Below, piece by piece: positions 54,301 through 63,251 of a stretch of DNA of 64,000 nucleotides (the stretch's first letter is position 1; the number at the start of each line of letters is the position of its first letter). Position numbers and translations under genes: made by a program. The DNA lies in contig NZ_JACJSJ010000017.1 of NCBI RefSeq assembly GCF_014698115.1, positions 51,921-115,920 on the forward strand, given 5' to 3'. A model generated the notes under the pieces. The model ran no database searches. It saw nothing but the letters and a program-made list of their open reading frames with translations, and was not told where the DNA came from. This DNA is from Nostoc sp. FACHB-973. GTDB taxonomy: Bacteria; Cyanobacteriota; Cyanobacteriia; Cyanobacteriales; Nostocaceae.

Positions 54301-55387
54301 CAGACTTCCCAATCCTCCTTATCTGTTTATCAACCGTGTCAAAAAAATTGAAGGTGTCAGAGGCGAGTATGGTTCTGGTTTTATCCAAACTGAATACGAT
54401 CTGCCTGCTGATGCTTGGTTCGCTGTGGACGGTCAAATTCCTATAGGAATATATGAAGAAGCAGGGCAAGGTTTCCTACTTTTACTTGGTTACCTGGGAA
54501 CTGATTTTGATAATCAAGGACAACGGTCATTTCGCTTACTCGATTTAACAGCGACATTTCTCGATGACCAGCCAGAAAATATCAAAACCATGCGTTATGA
54601 CGTTAAAATCAACTCTGCTGTCAAAACTGCGTCAAACTTGGTCGTCTTTTTTAGTGGCGAGTGTTTTCTTAACGAAAAATTATTTCTGAAAATTTCTGGA
54701 GGCTGTGCAGGATTATTTTCTGACGAGGAATTAGACCAAGGACAAGGTATTATTTTTACTGAGCGAGACGAGAAAGAAAGAAGCAAAATTCACAAACAGC
54801 ATTTTCAACCGTTACTATCGTCTCAAAAATCTACTTTTGACCGCCAAGACTTAGTTCACTTAACCCAAGGAAATATTGCTGCTTGCTTCGGCAGTAATTA
54901 TCAACAAAATGGCTTGAATCCATCACTGCGCTTACCCACAGAGAAGCTGTTGATGTTTGATCGGGTGTTATCTGTTGATCCTCAAGGAGGAGCTGCGGGA
55001 TTAGGTTTAGTTACTGCTACAAAAACTGTAGAGCCAAGTGACTGGTATTTTCTCTGTCACTTTAAAAATGACCCGACTATGCCCGGTAGTCTCATGGTTG
55101 AAGGTAGCTCTCAACTTTTGCAATTTTATCTGCTGTTTTTGGGATTACAAACTTGCACTAAGAATGCCAGATTTCAAGCTATTGCTCAACGTCCACAAAT
55201 AGTACGTTTTCGTGGGCAAGTTACGCCAGCTTTTGGCATTTTAACCTATCGAGTGGAAGTGATGCAAATGGGGCGATCGCCTCAACCTTTTGCTATCGCC
55301 AATGTCGAAATTATCTATGGTAACAAAACAATTGCTTACATCAAAAATTTGGGACTACAGTTATCTGAAAAGCTCATAGATGCATAA
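51356..55387 (+). CDS. PfaC/HglC-like protein: chain-length factor, AT-like and two DH-like domains
   Basis: 1343 residues. The N-terminal KS-like domain lacks the active Cys: the aligned motif is NAEENS with Glu174, and the EAHGTGT His is also replaced (EVFASGD), while SVKANIGH is kept; this is typical of a chain-length factor. An AT-like region follows with GYSMGES (Ser640, His of GHSxGE changed to Tyr). The last third holds two FabA-like hot-dog domains: the first (near 960-1130) lacks the usual His, the second has CHFKNDPTMPGSLMVEG with His. Usual PfaC proteins begin with an extra active KS, absent here. Likely partner of the KS in the first synthase gene. Confidence 0.85.
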   Translation: MTVKLAIVGIEAFFGKCNGLDKFERSIYDATQYFIPIPSIRCQGILSKLPTLEEQDSDNNQASLGAYIQDFEIDAFHFKIPPNDIEKHDPKQLLMLKVIDRALRDAKLDQKQKRPQNVALVAVIKENPVNEVDRNLAETGDRDNTFSEKTNTVFQKIAALWNISGPNFVVNAEENSVFEALKIAKTLLTAGSVDSVVVSAVNFASELDCVMSDTSIHPGKPTLSYDCHASGSIVGEGAGAIVLKRYEKAKDDRDRIYAVIDTVSHLYENSTNPAASVKQSCHQAFAKAGVSPADIGYLEVFASGDRQQDEAEIQGLIQAYQVPNLELSCAIGSVKANIGHTYIASGIASLIKTALCLYNRYIPATPQWTSPKNPEIWQNSPFYVPTESRPWFLNSGQTTRVAAINSLARDGTYAHIILSEDSSSQDRDHKHLEQSPFYLLAIAANNQSGLLEQLETLEQTIKNSSSLSTVASQTFANIQNNPEAIYALAIVGHNQDELLREIQRGRKGIPSAFAGGKDWKSPSGSYFTAKPQGKQGHIAFIYPGAFNSYIGMGRKLFYLFPKTFERATSFVSQPNLFFREKLLYPRSLNQISKRQLEDLDAKLLDDPLSMQVSGTGFSVVLTHILRDYFQIQPQAAFGYSMGESTMLYSLNVWTSGDNVHKFVHSSELFQTRLVGAKKTVRDYWGLPENAHEEEAVWHSYVLMAPLSSVVSRLKQETQVYLTNINTPTEVVIAGEPQACQRAIADLNCDAFRAPADLVLHCEPMAGEYDELIKLNTSPTQNVSGINFYSSANYDLMPLDRESLAHRVSQGFCQRVDFPRLVNQVYEDGARIFIEVGPGNTCSRWIADNLQQKEHVTISINRRGADDYTTIVKALAQLLSHRAPVDLSPLYCTTAESSNPKKSFLKKISLEKYPLMSTNLSVRNNKSGKNLDSISLSQSTVSVSKKSADVIFDEADVLEFAQGQVSKVLGKDYEIIDPYPRRVRLPNPPYLFINRVKKIEGVRGEYGSGFIQTEYDLPADAWFAVDGQIPIGIYEEAGQGFLLLLGYLGTDFDNQGQRSFRLLDLTATFLDDQPENIKTMRYDVKINSAVKTASNLVVFFSGECFLNEKLFLKISGGCAGLFSDEELDQGQGIIFTERDEKERSKIHKQHFQPLLSSQKSTFDRQDLVHLTQGNIAACFGSNYQQNGLNPSLRLPTEKLLMFDRVLSVDPQGGAAGLGLVTATKTVEPSDWYFLCHFKNDPTMPGSLMVEGSSQLLQFYLLFLGLQTCTKNARFQAIAQRPQIVRFRGQVTPAFGILTYRVEVMQMGRSPQPFAIANVEIIYGNKTIAYIKNLGLQLSEKLIDA

Positions 55388-55446
55388 TCAAACTAATCTA
55401 TTTACCGAAAAAACGTAAATTTTATTGTAATTATAGGGTTTTTTAA

Positions 55447-57123
55447 ATGTTAGGAAATGAACATCAAGTAAAACATGCCTCTACAACTTTACTAGAAGGC
55501 AGCAATGTGACAAGTTATTTGAATAATATAAATAAAGTTGGAAAGGATGATTTAGATTCAATTGCCTTTGAGGAAATGGAAATCAAATCTCGGCTGTTGA
55601 ATTTGCACAAACCTTGTTATGTTATCCAAGACCAGGGTCGGGTCGGTATGACCAACCAAGGTAATTTTTCCGACCCTAACAACAGTCAAAGTCAAAAGTT
55701 AGAGACTTTGATGGTTGCGCCGCCACTACCGCCCCAACAGTTAGGCGATCGCGACTTCCTCGCTTTTCACGGGGTAAAATATGCCTATATGGCTGGTGCA
55801 ATGGCAGGTGGCATTGCTTCCGCAGAATTAGTAATTGCTTTAGGAAAAGCAGGCATTTTGGGTAGTTTTGGTGCGGCTGGTTTGGTTCCTTCCCGCATTG
55901 AAGCAGCTATTAACCAAATTCAGCAAGCCCTTCCCCAAGGCCCTTACGCCTTTAACCTAATTCACAGTCCCAGCGAAGAAGCCTTGGAACGCCGGGCTGT
56001 AGATTTATATCTCAAACACGATGTTAGAACTGTAGAAGCTTCAGCATTTCTCGATTTGACGCCCCATATCGTCTATTATCGAGCTGCGGGACTAAGTTTG
56101 AATGCGAACGGTCAAATCGAAGTTAAAAATAAAATCATCGCCAAAATTTCTCGCCAAGAAGTGGCGACAAAATTTTTACAGCCAGCCCCAAGAAAAATTC
56201 TTCAGCAGTTGGTTGAACAACAACTAATTACAGAGTTACAAGCTACTCTGGCAGAAAAAGTGCCGATGGCTGATGATATTACTACCGAAGCAGATTCAGG
56301 TGGACATACAGATAATCGTCCTTTAGTTTGTCTTTTACCCGCCATCCTCGCTCTTCGAGATCAGATGCAGCAAAAGTACCGCTATGACAGACAGGTAAGA
56401 ATCGGTGCAGCAGGGGGTATTGCAACACCTGAATCAGCATTAGCTGCCTTTATGATGGGGGCTAGTTATATAGTGACTGGTTCTATTAATCAATCTTGTG
56501 TTGAAGCTGGCACTTCTGTGCATACAAAAAACTTGCTAGCCCAAGCTAGTATGGCAGATGTGATTATGGCTCCTTCTGCCGATATGTTTGAAATGGGGGT
56601 AAAAGTACAACTGCTCAAACGCGGTACTCTTTTCCCAATGCGGGCGCAGAAATTGTACGACCTTTACAGAAGTTACAACTCCATTGATGAAATTCCACTT
56701 GAGGAAAGAAAAAAATTAGAAGAGCAAGTATTTGGTAGAGACCTCGAAACTATTTGGCAGGATACGGTTGCTTTTTTCACTGAACGAGACCCAGAGCAAA
56801 TCACTAGGGCAAACGACAATCCTAAGCGGAAAATGGCGCTAATTTTCCGTTGGTATCTGGGCTTGTCCTCTCGCTGGTCTTCCTCTGGTGAAAAAGGGCG
56901 AGAAATGGATTACCAAATTTGGTGTGGCCCTGCTATAGGTGCTTTTAATGAATGGGTGAAGGAGTCTTACTTGGCTGAACCAAATGCACGACGTGTGGTT
57001 GACGTTGCTCACCACATTATGACTGGAGCAGCTTACTTATACCGATTACAAAGTTTGAAATTCCAGGGATTGCAAATGCCAGCCCACTACCGTTATTATC
57101 GCCCAGTTCCTTTGATGTCTTAA
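55447..57123 (+). CDS. PfaD family FMN-dependent enoyl reductase
   Basis: 558 residues, typical of PfaD/2-nitropropane-dioxygenase-like trans-acting enoyl reductases of PUFA and polyketide synthases. Visible: YAYMAGAMAGGIASAELVIA, SFGAAGLVPSRIEAA, DDITTEADSGGHTDNRP (catalytic-type His region), VRIGAAGGIATPESALAAF and YIVTGSINQSCVEAGTS. It saturates enoyl-ACP intermediates. The C-terminal 100 residues fit the PfaD tail. ATG at 55447, 60 bp after the PfaC-like gene, same operon. A MITE fragment starts right after its stop codon. Confidence 0.92.
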   Translation: MLGNEHQVKHASTTLLEGSNVTSYLNNINKVGKDDLDSIAFEEMEIKSRLLNLHKPCYVIQDQGRVGMTNQGNFSDPNNSQSQKLETLMVAPPLPPQQLGDRDFLAFHGVKYAYMAGAMAGGIASAELVIALGKAGILGSFGAAGLVPSRIEAAINQIQQALPQGPYAFNLIHSPSEEALERRAVDLYLKHDVRTVEASAFLDLTPHIVYYRAAGLSLNANGQIEVKNKIIAKISRQEVATKFLQPAPRKILQQLVEQQLITELQATLAEKVPMADDITTEADSGGHTDNRPLVCLLPAILALRDQMQQKYRYDRQVRIGAAGGIATPESALAAFMMGASYIVTGSINQSCVEAGTSVHTKNLLAQASMADVIMAPSADMFEMGVKVQLLKRGTLFPMRAQKLYDLYRSYNSIDEIPLEERKKLEEQVFGRDLETIWQDTVAFFTERDPEQITRANDNPKRKMALIFRWYLGLSSRWSSSGEKGREMDYQIWCGPAIGAFNEWVKESYLAEPNARRVVDVAHHIMTGAAYLYRLQSLKFQGLQMPAHYRYYRPVPLMS

Positions 57124-57132
57124 TTAGGACTT

Positions 57133-57210
57133 ATATCATGTTCGGTTGAAGACTTATCATTAGGACTGACGCTGGACAGGGAGACGCGGAGAGATTTTAA
57201 TAACAAGGAG
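57133..57210 (+). repeat. MITE, copy C (right end diverged)
   Basis: ATATCATGTTCGGTTGAAGA and a following CTTATCATTAGGACTGACGC match the left half of copy A. The right terminal repeat is not recognisable, so the element is truncated. It begins 10 bp after the pfaD-like stop codon. Confidence 0.6.
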
Positions 57211-57412
57211 TTATGTAAAAATAACTTGAACAATTAAGTGACTGCTTTGGGTTTGATAATATCAGTAGATCGAACAGTTTTCCAGAATCCTTACCAGCCG
57301 TTGATTTGAGTTTAGAAACACAATTTGCCGCAATCCTGTTAGAGTCTGCTTTTCAAGGAACGGGCGTTGTTGGTGGGTTCAGAGTGCAGCACAAGTGATC
57401 GCGGGGCTACGC

Positions 57413-57553
57413 CTACGCCACCTGACTGATACCTCCCCACCCCAAGCTTCGGGCTTGAATTGCTGCCCAGATACGCCGTGTTTTCTCGTTCAAATAAGGC
57501 GATAACGAATCGTACTTGTCTTGAATGCTTTTGACTTCCTGGCTATTAGACAT
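57413..57553 (-). pseudogene. Truncated ISAzo13-like transposase (N-terminus only)
   Basis: 46 codons reading MSNSQEVKSIQDKYDSL and then LNEKTRRIWAAIQARSLGWG, matching the conserved start of ISAzo13-family transposases (helical N-terminal region before the DDE domain). The frame then runs into a GCGGGGCTACGCC repeat and stops. No downstream transposase domain is present, so this is a dead remnant. Confidence 0.7.
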
Positions 57554-57763
57554 TTAACGCTGTAATTTGATTACATTATAATTGTCTAGCTATCTGGTCA
57601 ATTGTTCAATTTATTTTTACTGATGCCTTACTTATAAATCCTGATGAAACACCCAATATCGATTGGATAGCAACATGAGTGTTTTGGCATACTCCCATTT
57701 TTTGTGCTTTGACAACATTCTTACCCCTAAATTCTGACTTCTGAACTCTTCTTCAACCTAGCC

Positions 57764-58702
57764 TCAAGTTAGTTTCAAAACATCACTCATAGTTGCACAG
57801 TAATTTGACAAGCCAAAACTGCTAGGATTAATCGCATTTTCATAACTGAAATGCCGATAATTCATGCAGAACCTATCCCAAGCAGCCATCCGAATGCGGA
57901 ACAAAACAATAATCAAATTTGCTAAAGCTATAGATACGGGAATGCGAAAGTAAATCTTTTTGCCCAAATAAGCACAAACTTCTTCTATTGCTTCGTTAGC
58001 AGTTAATTTTGCTTGACCTAAAACAAACCGACGTGATTGATCGTTTTGAGGAGGATGAGCGATTAAATATTGTACTACAGTGGCAATGTCTCGCCCGTGG
58101 ATAAAATGAAAACTACCATCTGCATCAAGAAAGCGAATCAAGTTAATATATTTCGTAACTTCTGCAATTCCAGATGTGACAGGAGAATAGGGTTTATTCG
58201 CATCACCACCTAAAACTAAAGTGGGAAAAACTGTGGTAATTTTGGGTGCTATTTCTAATTTTTCTTTTTCATGTAAACAATCATATTTAGAACGGATGTA
58301 ATCTGTACCAATTTCCCCAGCTTCTTTTAATGGTTGATTGTGCCGATCCAAAACGCTAGCTGTGGAAAAATAAATTACTTGTTGGCATTTATTTGGATCT
58401 AAGAGCTTCATCAACTCTATAGTTTTGTTGACATTAATATCAAATGTCTGCTCACCACCCCAAGCTGTAGCAGTGAGTACTGCTGTATCAATTGTTGATA
58501 GCAAATCAGCAAATTGGCTAATGTTTTGCATATCGCCTTGCAAAACATTGATACCTGGACGTGCGTCAGTATCAACTTGCAGTTTACTGGGGTTTCTAAC
58601 TAGCAGAAACAGCTCGTAATCTGTTTCTTGAATTAAAGCTTCTGTTAGATAATGACCTATACAACCACTTGCACCAGTCACTAAAATCCGTTTCTGGCTC
58701 AT
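57764..58702 (-). CDS. NAD-dependent epimerase/dehydratase (extended SDR family)
   Basis: 312 residues. Rossmann start ILVTGASGCIGHYLTEAL, then VIYFSTASVLDRHN (Ser of the triad region) and a YDCLHEKEK Tyr/Lys variant of YxxxK at about residues 139-147. The C-terminal region carries hydrophobic stretches (ALANLIIVLFRIRMAAWDRF) that could associate with membrane. Substrate unknown; sugar or lipid modification is plausible. It is convergent with the lipid synthase cluster, and a functional link is only positional. Confidence 0.82.
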   Translation of the reverse strand: MSQKRILVTGASGCIGHYLTEALIQETDYELFLLVRNPSKLQVDTDARPGINVLQGDMQNISQFADLLSTIDTAVLTATAWGGEQTFDINVNKTIELMKLLDPNKCQQVIYFSTASVLDRHNQPLKEAGEIGTDYIRSKYDCLHEKEKLEIAPKITTVFPTLVLGGDANKPYSPVTSGIAEVTKYINLIRFLDADGSFHFIHGRDIATVVQYLIAHPPQNDQSRRFVLGQAKLTANEAIEEVCAYLGKKIYFRIPVSIALANLIIVLFRIRMAAWDRFCMNYRHFSYENAINPSSFGLSNYCATMSDVLKLT

Positions 58703-59044
58703 AAAGAATTTCTAAAAAGTTAGGAGTTAAACGTTAAGAATTAAGAATAAAGTTAAAAGTTCCGAATCAGGAGTTAAGAATAAAAATAACTTTGGATTTC
58801 GCATCAGAATATGCTAAGCCCCACTGCGCTAACAGAAGTAAAGTAGGCTTTATACATAGGTTTAACACCTAGCTTATGTACTTCATCTTTTTTGAAATCC
58901 GCTGCAACTTAAAACTTTATAGGTGATAGCTTTGCAAATTTTAGATTTTGCGTCGCAGCTTTGGTGGCTTTCAAGAAGAATTTGGATTTTGGATTGCAGA
59001 AAAAATCCAAAATCTAAAATCTAAAATCCAAAATTGAATGGCTC
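58703..59044. other. Intergenic region between the SDR gene and hemE
   Basis: Repeats AGGAGTTAA near 58720-58780 and AATCTAAAATCC units at 58975-59032. No gene is seen. Both neighbours read toward lower coordinates, so this holds the SDR gene's promoter. Confidence 0.5.
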
Positions 59045-60106
59045 CTAACCTTTAACTCCTGCCAGATTTAGTTCCTTTGCGGTTTCAAAGAAGAAAGCGA
59101 CATTTTCTTCTGGAGTTTCTGGTAAAACACCGTGACCAAGATTGAGGATGTGTCCCCAATTGCCAGCTTTGCGAACGGTATCATAAATCCGATCGCGGAT
59201 AAACTCTTTAGAGCCAAATAGCACGCCTGGGTCAAGATTTCCTTGGACTTTGACTTGTTTGCCCAATCTTGCCCGTGCATCTGCCATATCCACTGCCCAG
59301 TCTACAGTGATGATATCTGCACCGGATTTGCCCATTCTTTCCAACACACCAGCACTACCGCTAACTAGCAAAATCAACGGTGTATCGGGGTGGGTTTGCT
59401 TGATTTGCTGGAAAACTCTCTGCTGATAAGGTAGAGCAAAGGTGTCATAATCTTGGGGACTCAATTGACCCGCCCAAGAATCGAACATTTGCACAACTTG
59501 GGCACCAGAGTCAATTTGATAACGGGCATAGATGGCGATCGCATCTGCTAATTTTGTTAACAATTGATGCAATATCGTCGGATCGGAAAATGCCATGTTT
59601 TTGATGATGGAATAGGTTTTAGAACCTTTTCCTTCCACCGCATAAGCCGCTAATGTCCACGGCGCACCCACAAAGCCCAACACCGTGGATTTATCGCCTA
59701 CTTCAGACCGCAACGCCTGCAAAATTGTTTTGATAAAAGGTAGAGCTGCTTCTGGTTCTAGGGGATGCAGGTTATCAATTTGTTCTTGAGTGCGGAGGGG
59801 CGAATGAATGATTGGCCCTTTACCTTCGGCAATGTCCATGTCAATGCCCAAACCAGGTAATGGGGTGACAATATCAGAAAATAAAATTACGCCATCTGGC
59901 TGGAAAGCTTTCCAGGGTTGCAGGGAAACTTCAATTGCCACTTCTGGAATTTCCGAGCGATCGCGAAACGAAGGATACTTATCTCTTAAGTCTCGATATG
60001 CTTTCATATATCGTCCCGCTTGTCGCATCATCCATACAGGGGGACGATCTACTACTTCACCACGAGCAGCCCGTAACAGATGAGGAGTTGTCAACGAAAC
60101 ACCCAT
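59045..60106 (-). CDS. hemE: Uroporphyrinogen decarboxylase
   Basis: 353 residues, normal length. Converts uroporphyrinogen III to coproporphyrinogen III in heme and chlorophyll synthesis. Diagnostic motifs: N-terminal [14 protein letters not shown] (substrate-binding Arg residues), [17 protein letters not shown] with the catalytic Asp, [12 protein letters not shown] and the C-terminal [13 protein letters not shown]. Start ATG at 60106. Single gene with repeat-rich flanks. Confidence 0.97.
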   Translation of the reverse strand: MGVSLTTPHLLRAARGEVVDRPPVWMMRQAGRYMKAYRDLRDKYPSFRDRSEIPEVAIEVSLQPWKAFQPDGVILFSDIVTPLPGLGIDMDIAEGKGPIIHSPLRTQEQIDNLHPLEPEAALPFIKTILQALRSEVGDKSTVLGFVGAPWTLAAYAVEGKGSKTYSIIKNMAFSDPTILHQLLTKLADAIAIYARYQIDSGAQVVQMFDSWAGQLSPQDYDTFALPYQQRVFQQIKQTHPDTPLILLVSGSAGVLERMGKSGADIITVDWAVDMADARARLGKQVKVQGNLDPGVLFGSKEFIRDRIYDTVRKAGNWGHILNLGHGVLPETPEENVAFFFETAKELNLAGVKG

Positions 60107-60418
60107 TTATCACTTCATCCTAAGTCACTTTTTTATGCCACTGTTTAGCTTATCATTCTGGGATTACGCTTTTTCAGAATTAAAGGGGAGTGGGGATTGG
60201 GGAGTCGGGAGTGGGGGGAGATGAGGGGAATGAGGGATTAGGGACTAGGGACTAAGAAATAGGATAAAACAAGAATCAATATTGAGTTGGGAATTGGACA
60301 TGGGGCATGGGGCATTGGGCATGGGGCTATTGATTATTTCTCCCTCATCTCCCTCATCTCCCTCATCTCCCTCATCTCCCCACTCCCCACTCCCCACTCC
60401 CTACTCCCCTAACTTCTT
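60107..60418. repeat. Repeat-filled gap with CTCCCTCAT tandem array
   Basis: GGGGAGT/GGGACTA units at 60186-60260, GGGGCATGGGGCATTGGGCA at 60301-60324, and four CTCCCTCAT units followed by CCCCACTCC units at 60341-60412. No gene; the array ends 7 bp before the membrane protein start codon. Confidence 0.65.
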
Positions 60419-61159
60419 ATGCAATCTGACTCCAACAGTCCCGATCATCTTGCATCTGCTAATAATGAGCCTAACCCAGGAAAGTTTTTGATTCCGCGAT
60501 CGCAGCGACAGAAGTTCTTTTTTCAGTTTACCTTAATGACGCTGATCGGATGGGTTGTCGGTGGCGTTGCCAGTATCGCTTTAGAGAAATTTATTCTCCA
60601 AAACCTATCCCTAGAGATGCAAACCTGGAGCATTGTGGTCAGAGGTCTGGGCAATATTGTGTTTGCGCTGATTTTCGCCGCAGACCAAGCCCTTGTCCTT
60701 TACCGATATTTATCTGGTTGGCAATGGATATTTGCTACTAGTGTTGGTTGGTTAATTGCCAACGGTGTTTCTACAGCTTGGATTAACTACATTTCATCCT
60801 TTGCCTCATCGTTAAATCAAACTTTATCTCCTGAACAGACTTTTATTTTGGGATTTCTATCTGCGATCGCTTATATTATTTCTGGTATTTGGCTAGGGAT
60901 TTGCCAATGGCTGGTATTAAGAAGATATACAGCAAGCGCTTGGTGGTGGAATTTTTTACCTTCAATCTCTTTCTTATTAATTACTATTTTGGTTTGGTTG
61001 CTTTTTCTTGTGCAAAATTTAATTCCAGAAGCAACCCGTAATTTTATCTTGTATTGGAGTGGACAAGGACTTACAGCAATCATTCTGGGAGCTATACCAG
61101 CAATTGGTCTGTGTACTTTGAAAAGAGATTCACGCCGCAAAAGTGGAATTTCTCCATAA
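60419..61159 (+). CDS. Polytopic membrane protein of unknown function
   Basis: 246 residues. After a soluble 35-residue N-terminus there are about five hydrophobic segments (near 40-60, 78-98, 103-122, 143-165 and 178-200, with a sixth weaker one at 212-235). Notable loops: GWVVGGVASIALEKF and SGIWLGICQWLVLRRY, which recur in cyanobacterial membrane proteins with no assigned function. Start ATG is directly preceded by repeat sequence with no clear ribosome site, so translation may be leaderless or the start may lie further in. Confidence 0.72.
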   Translation: MQSDSNSPDHLASANNEPNPGKFLIPRSQRQKFFFQFTLMTLIGWVVGGVASIALEKFILQNLSLEMQTWSIVVRGLGNIVFALIFAADQALVLYRYLSGWQWIFATSVGWLIANGVSTAWINYISSFASSLNQTLSPEQTFILGFLSAIAYIISGIWLGICQWLVLRRYTASAWWWNFLPSISFLLITILVWLLFLVQNLIPEATRNFILYWSGQGLTAIILGAIPAIGLCTLKRDSRRKSGISP

Positions 61160-61597
61160 TTTTTATCAAGATATTCCATAATTTGCTAGTGATTTAGGAC
61201 TAGCCCTTTCAAGCTGGTGAAATTTGCAACGAAGATTGGTTATTTCAATCTTCAAAAAACCCAAAATCTGAGCGGATGATTCAAGATGCTATAAGAATCC
61301 GGTTTGATTTTTGAACAACATTAAGTATTTGTAGGGTGCGTTACCCGAACAGTTACTCTATCCCCATAATTATTATACCATGAGCGACGCAGAACTTAAA
61401 GCCGTTCTGTAACAAATCAATCTCCAAAACTTGCTCAATCGAATCGAAGGCTTCGATACAGAAGTGCCTTGGGAAAACCTATAGCAATCCTAAATGATTC
61501 ATGAGAAAACACTATAGCAATCCTAAATCATTTGTGAGAAAATACGGAATAAGGACAAAGGTGTAATTAGCAGCAAGTATAGCGGATATCAATGTGG
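61160..61597. repeat. Intergenic region with dispersed TATAGCAATCCTAAA repeat
   Basis: Two direct copies of TATAGCAATCCTAAAT with following TGAGAAAA (about 61483-61547). A short frame at 61380-61484 contains an internal stop. A single TATAGCAATCC also lies upstream of the hybrid kinase gene, marking this as a dispersed repeat. Confidence 0.55.
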
Positions 61598-61690
61598 ATG
61601 CGATCGTTATCAGAGTTTATCGAAAATAGCCTTCGACTTGCGAGAAGTCCAACGGGCGATCGCTGTCAAGATGCTACTAGAAGGATACAC
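61598..61690 (+). pseudogene. IS630-like transposase N-terminal fragment, frameshifted
   Basis: Begins MRSLSEFIENS, then after a one-base shift continues FDLREVQRAIAVKMLLEGYT, typical of the start of a cyanobacterial IS630-type transposase (helix-turn-helix). The match ends exactly where the IS605-type right end begins, showing that the IS605-type element inserted into or next to an older IS630 copy. Confidence 0.5.
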
Positions 61691-61875
61691 TAAGTTGACA
61701 CTCCCCGGCGTGAACGCACGGGGATTCTTGGTTCGCTGAGATCACTTAACTTAGATTCCTTGCGTCGTCTAAGCCAGAGGTGAGGCTCTCCCCAAGCGTT
61801 ACTTTGGGTATGCCCTACCCTAGTTGCATAACTGCAAGTCCTTTTTAGCTTCAAAAACTGATTCGTCACGTTCAA
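61690..61875 (-). pseudogene. TnpB-like C-terminal remnant
   Basis: 61-codon frame ending in RKESKLSDLSEPRIP and VRSRRGVST. Such tails (VGHTQSNAWGE, ...ESPRIP...) are the C-terminus of IS1341/IS605-type TnpB proteins reading into the element's right end. The nuclease domain is absent, so no working TnpB is made. Confidence 0.55.
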
Positions 61876-62135
61876 TGTGAATCTTTTACCTGCTGCCAGG
61901 AGAAACTAGAACAATGCAGCAGAACCGCATAGATGAGCCACTGCGTTGCGGGGGTTCCCCGCGTTGTAGCAAGTGGCGTTCAATTATCAAGGTTCAGTGT
62001 CTGCGGTTTAGGCAGCAACCGGGTTTTTAGACAGGTTGATTACCCTTCCTGTTGCCATTATTTTACCACTTCAAGGCCTCCTAGAAGGACGGAGCTTTTA
62101 CCCAAATTTTCGGTAACCTTAAAACAGTATTTCAT
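61691..62135 (-). mobile_element. IS200/IS605-type element remnant with right-end hairpin
   Basis: The right-end hairpin, read on the minus strand, has CCCCGTGCG/CGCCGGGG arms followed by AGTGTCAA, the usual terminus of IS605/IS1341 elements. The roughly 440-bp remainder toward rph contains no transposase and several small hairpins (GCGTTGCGGGGGTTCCCCGC near 61943). It could still carry the guide-RNA (omega RNA) segment. The left boundary near 62100-62135 is uncertain. Confidence 0.55.
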
Positions 62136-62155
62136 AAAATCTTGAGGCAACTCCA

Positions 62156-62902
62156 ATGGCTTGGCAGCGTCCAGACGGTCGTCTTCCCTACGAACTACGT
62201 CCGTTCAGCTTTTACCCCAGTTTCACCCACTTTGCTCCCGGTTCTGTTCTCGCAAGATGCGGTGATACTCAGGTACTTTGTACCGTTAGTGTAACCAAGG
62301 GAGTTCCCAGGTTTCTGGAAGGGACAGGTAAAGGCTGGTTGACTGCTGAGTATCGAATGCTACCATCTGCTACACAACAACGGCAAGAAAGAGAATTATT
62401 GAAATTATCTGGACGGACGCAAGAAATTCAACGCTTAATCGGACGCAGCTTACGCGCAGCATTGGATTTTGAGGCACTGGGAGAGCATACGCTGACTGTG
62501 GATGCTGATGTGTTGCAAGCTGACGCTGGAACCAGAACCACAGCGATTACAGGTTCTTTTGTCGCCTTGGCTCATGCTATTTCTAAATTGTTACAGCAGG
62601 GGACGTTGGAGCGATCGCCCCTATGTGGACAGATAGCAGCGATTTCCGTAGGATTACTGGAAAAAGAGCCGTTTTTAGATTTAAATTATATCGAAGATGT
62701 GGCTGCAACAGTAGATTTTAATGTGGTGATGAATCAACATCTGGAAATCATTGAGGTCCAGGGAACAGCTGAAGAAGGTAGCTTTAGCCGTAGTCAGTTA
62801 AATCAGCTGCTAGATGTCGCCCAAAAAGGAATCGAGCAATTGTTAATCGCTCAACGCGAAGCGATCGCTGACTGGGAAAACCTATTTGTGGCCGATTTGT
62901 AA
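62156..62902 (+). CDS. rph: Ribonuclease PH
   Basis: 248 residues, normal length. Phosphorolytic 3'-5' exoribonuclease that trims tRNA precursors. Motifs: [12 protein letters not shown] at the start, [40 protein letters not shown], and [18 protein letters not shown] with the catalytic acidic residues. ATG at 62156. It is followed by a GGTAGC hairpin. Confidence 0.95.
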   Translation: MAWQRPDGRLPYELRPFSFYPSFTHFAPGSVLARCGDTQVLCTVSVTKGVPRFLEGTGKGWLTAEYRMLPSATQQRQERELLKLSGRTQEIQRLIGRSLRAALDFEALGEHTLTVDADVLQADAGTRTTAITGSFVALAHAISKLLQQGTLERSPLCGQIAAISVGLLEKEPFLDLNYIEDVAATVDFNVVMNQHLEIIEVQGTAEEGSFSRSQLNQLLDVAQKGIEQLLIAQREAIADWENLFVADL

Positions 62903-63251
62903 TATATCATTAGTACCTACTGAAAATACACATTAAGGTAGCGCATCTGTGCTACCGTACTACCCAAAATTCAGTAATTAATTATTTTTATTAAATTTTA
63001 TTAATTTTTAATAAAATCAGCCATCTGGCGTCAATCAAGCAAGTATTAAGTAACAGGATGTCAATAAAAATTAATGATGACAGTAGTTAGTACGACTGAC
63101 TACTGACAACTTACACATGAAGGTGATAAGGTGCGTCTAAGTTTATTCAAGCTAGCTAATCTACGATGTTAAATGTTTCAAAAGTTAAAAAGGGGGATTG
63201 TAAGAAGTTCGGTATTGTATTGCCAGAAGCCAGCAATATGATGATAAAGCT
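62903..63251. other. AT-rich intergenic region between rph and pgl
   Basis: Begins with a hairpin (GGTAGCGCATCTGTGCTACC, 62937-62956) likely to end rph transcription. The following ATTAATTTTTATTAAATT stretch is promoter-like but not specific. No gene. Confidence 0.5.

Larger units (their letters stand above)
57124..57763. other. Intergenic region after the PKS cluster
   Basis: Holds MITE copy C, a truncated ISAzo13-like transposase fragment and the AATTCTGACTTCTGAAC repeat near 57730. No intact gene; a 45-codon plus-strand frame at 57268-57399 shows no recognisable homology. Confidence 0.5.

Noticed and set aside
44338..57123. Calling this the canonical hgl heterocyst glycolipid island
   Set aside because: Synthase architecture is similar, but hetN, hetI and hglB-type genes are not in the window, so only an Hgl/Pfa-like label is justified.
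61943..61962. GC-rich palindrome considered as a terminator
   Set aside because: It lies inside the IS605-type remnant with no T run and no gene reading into it.
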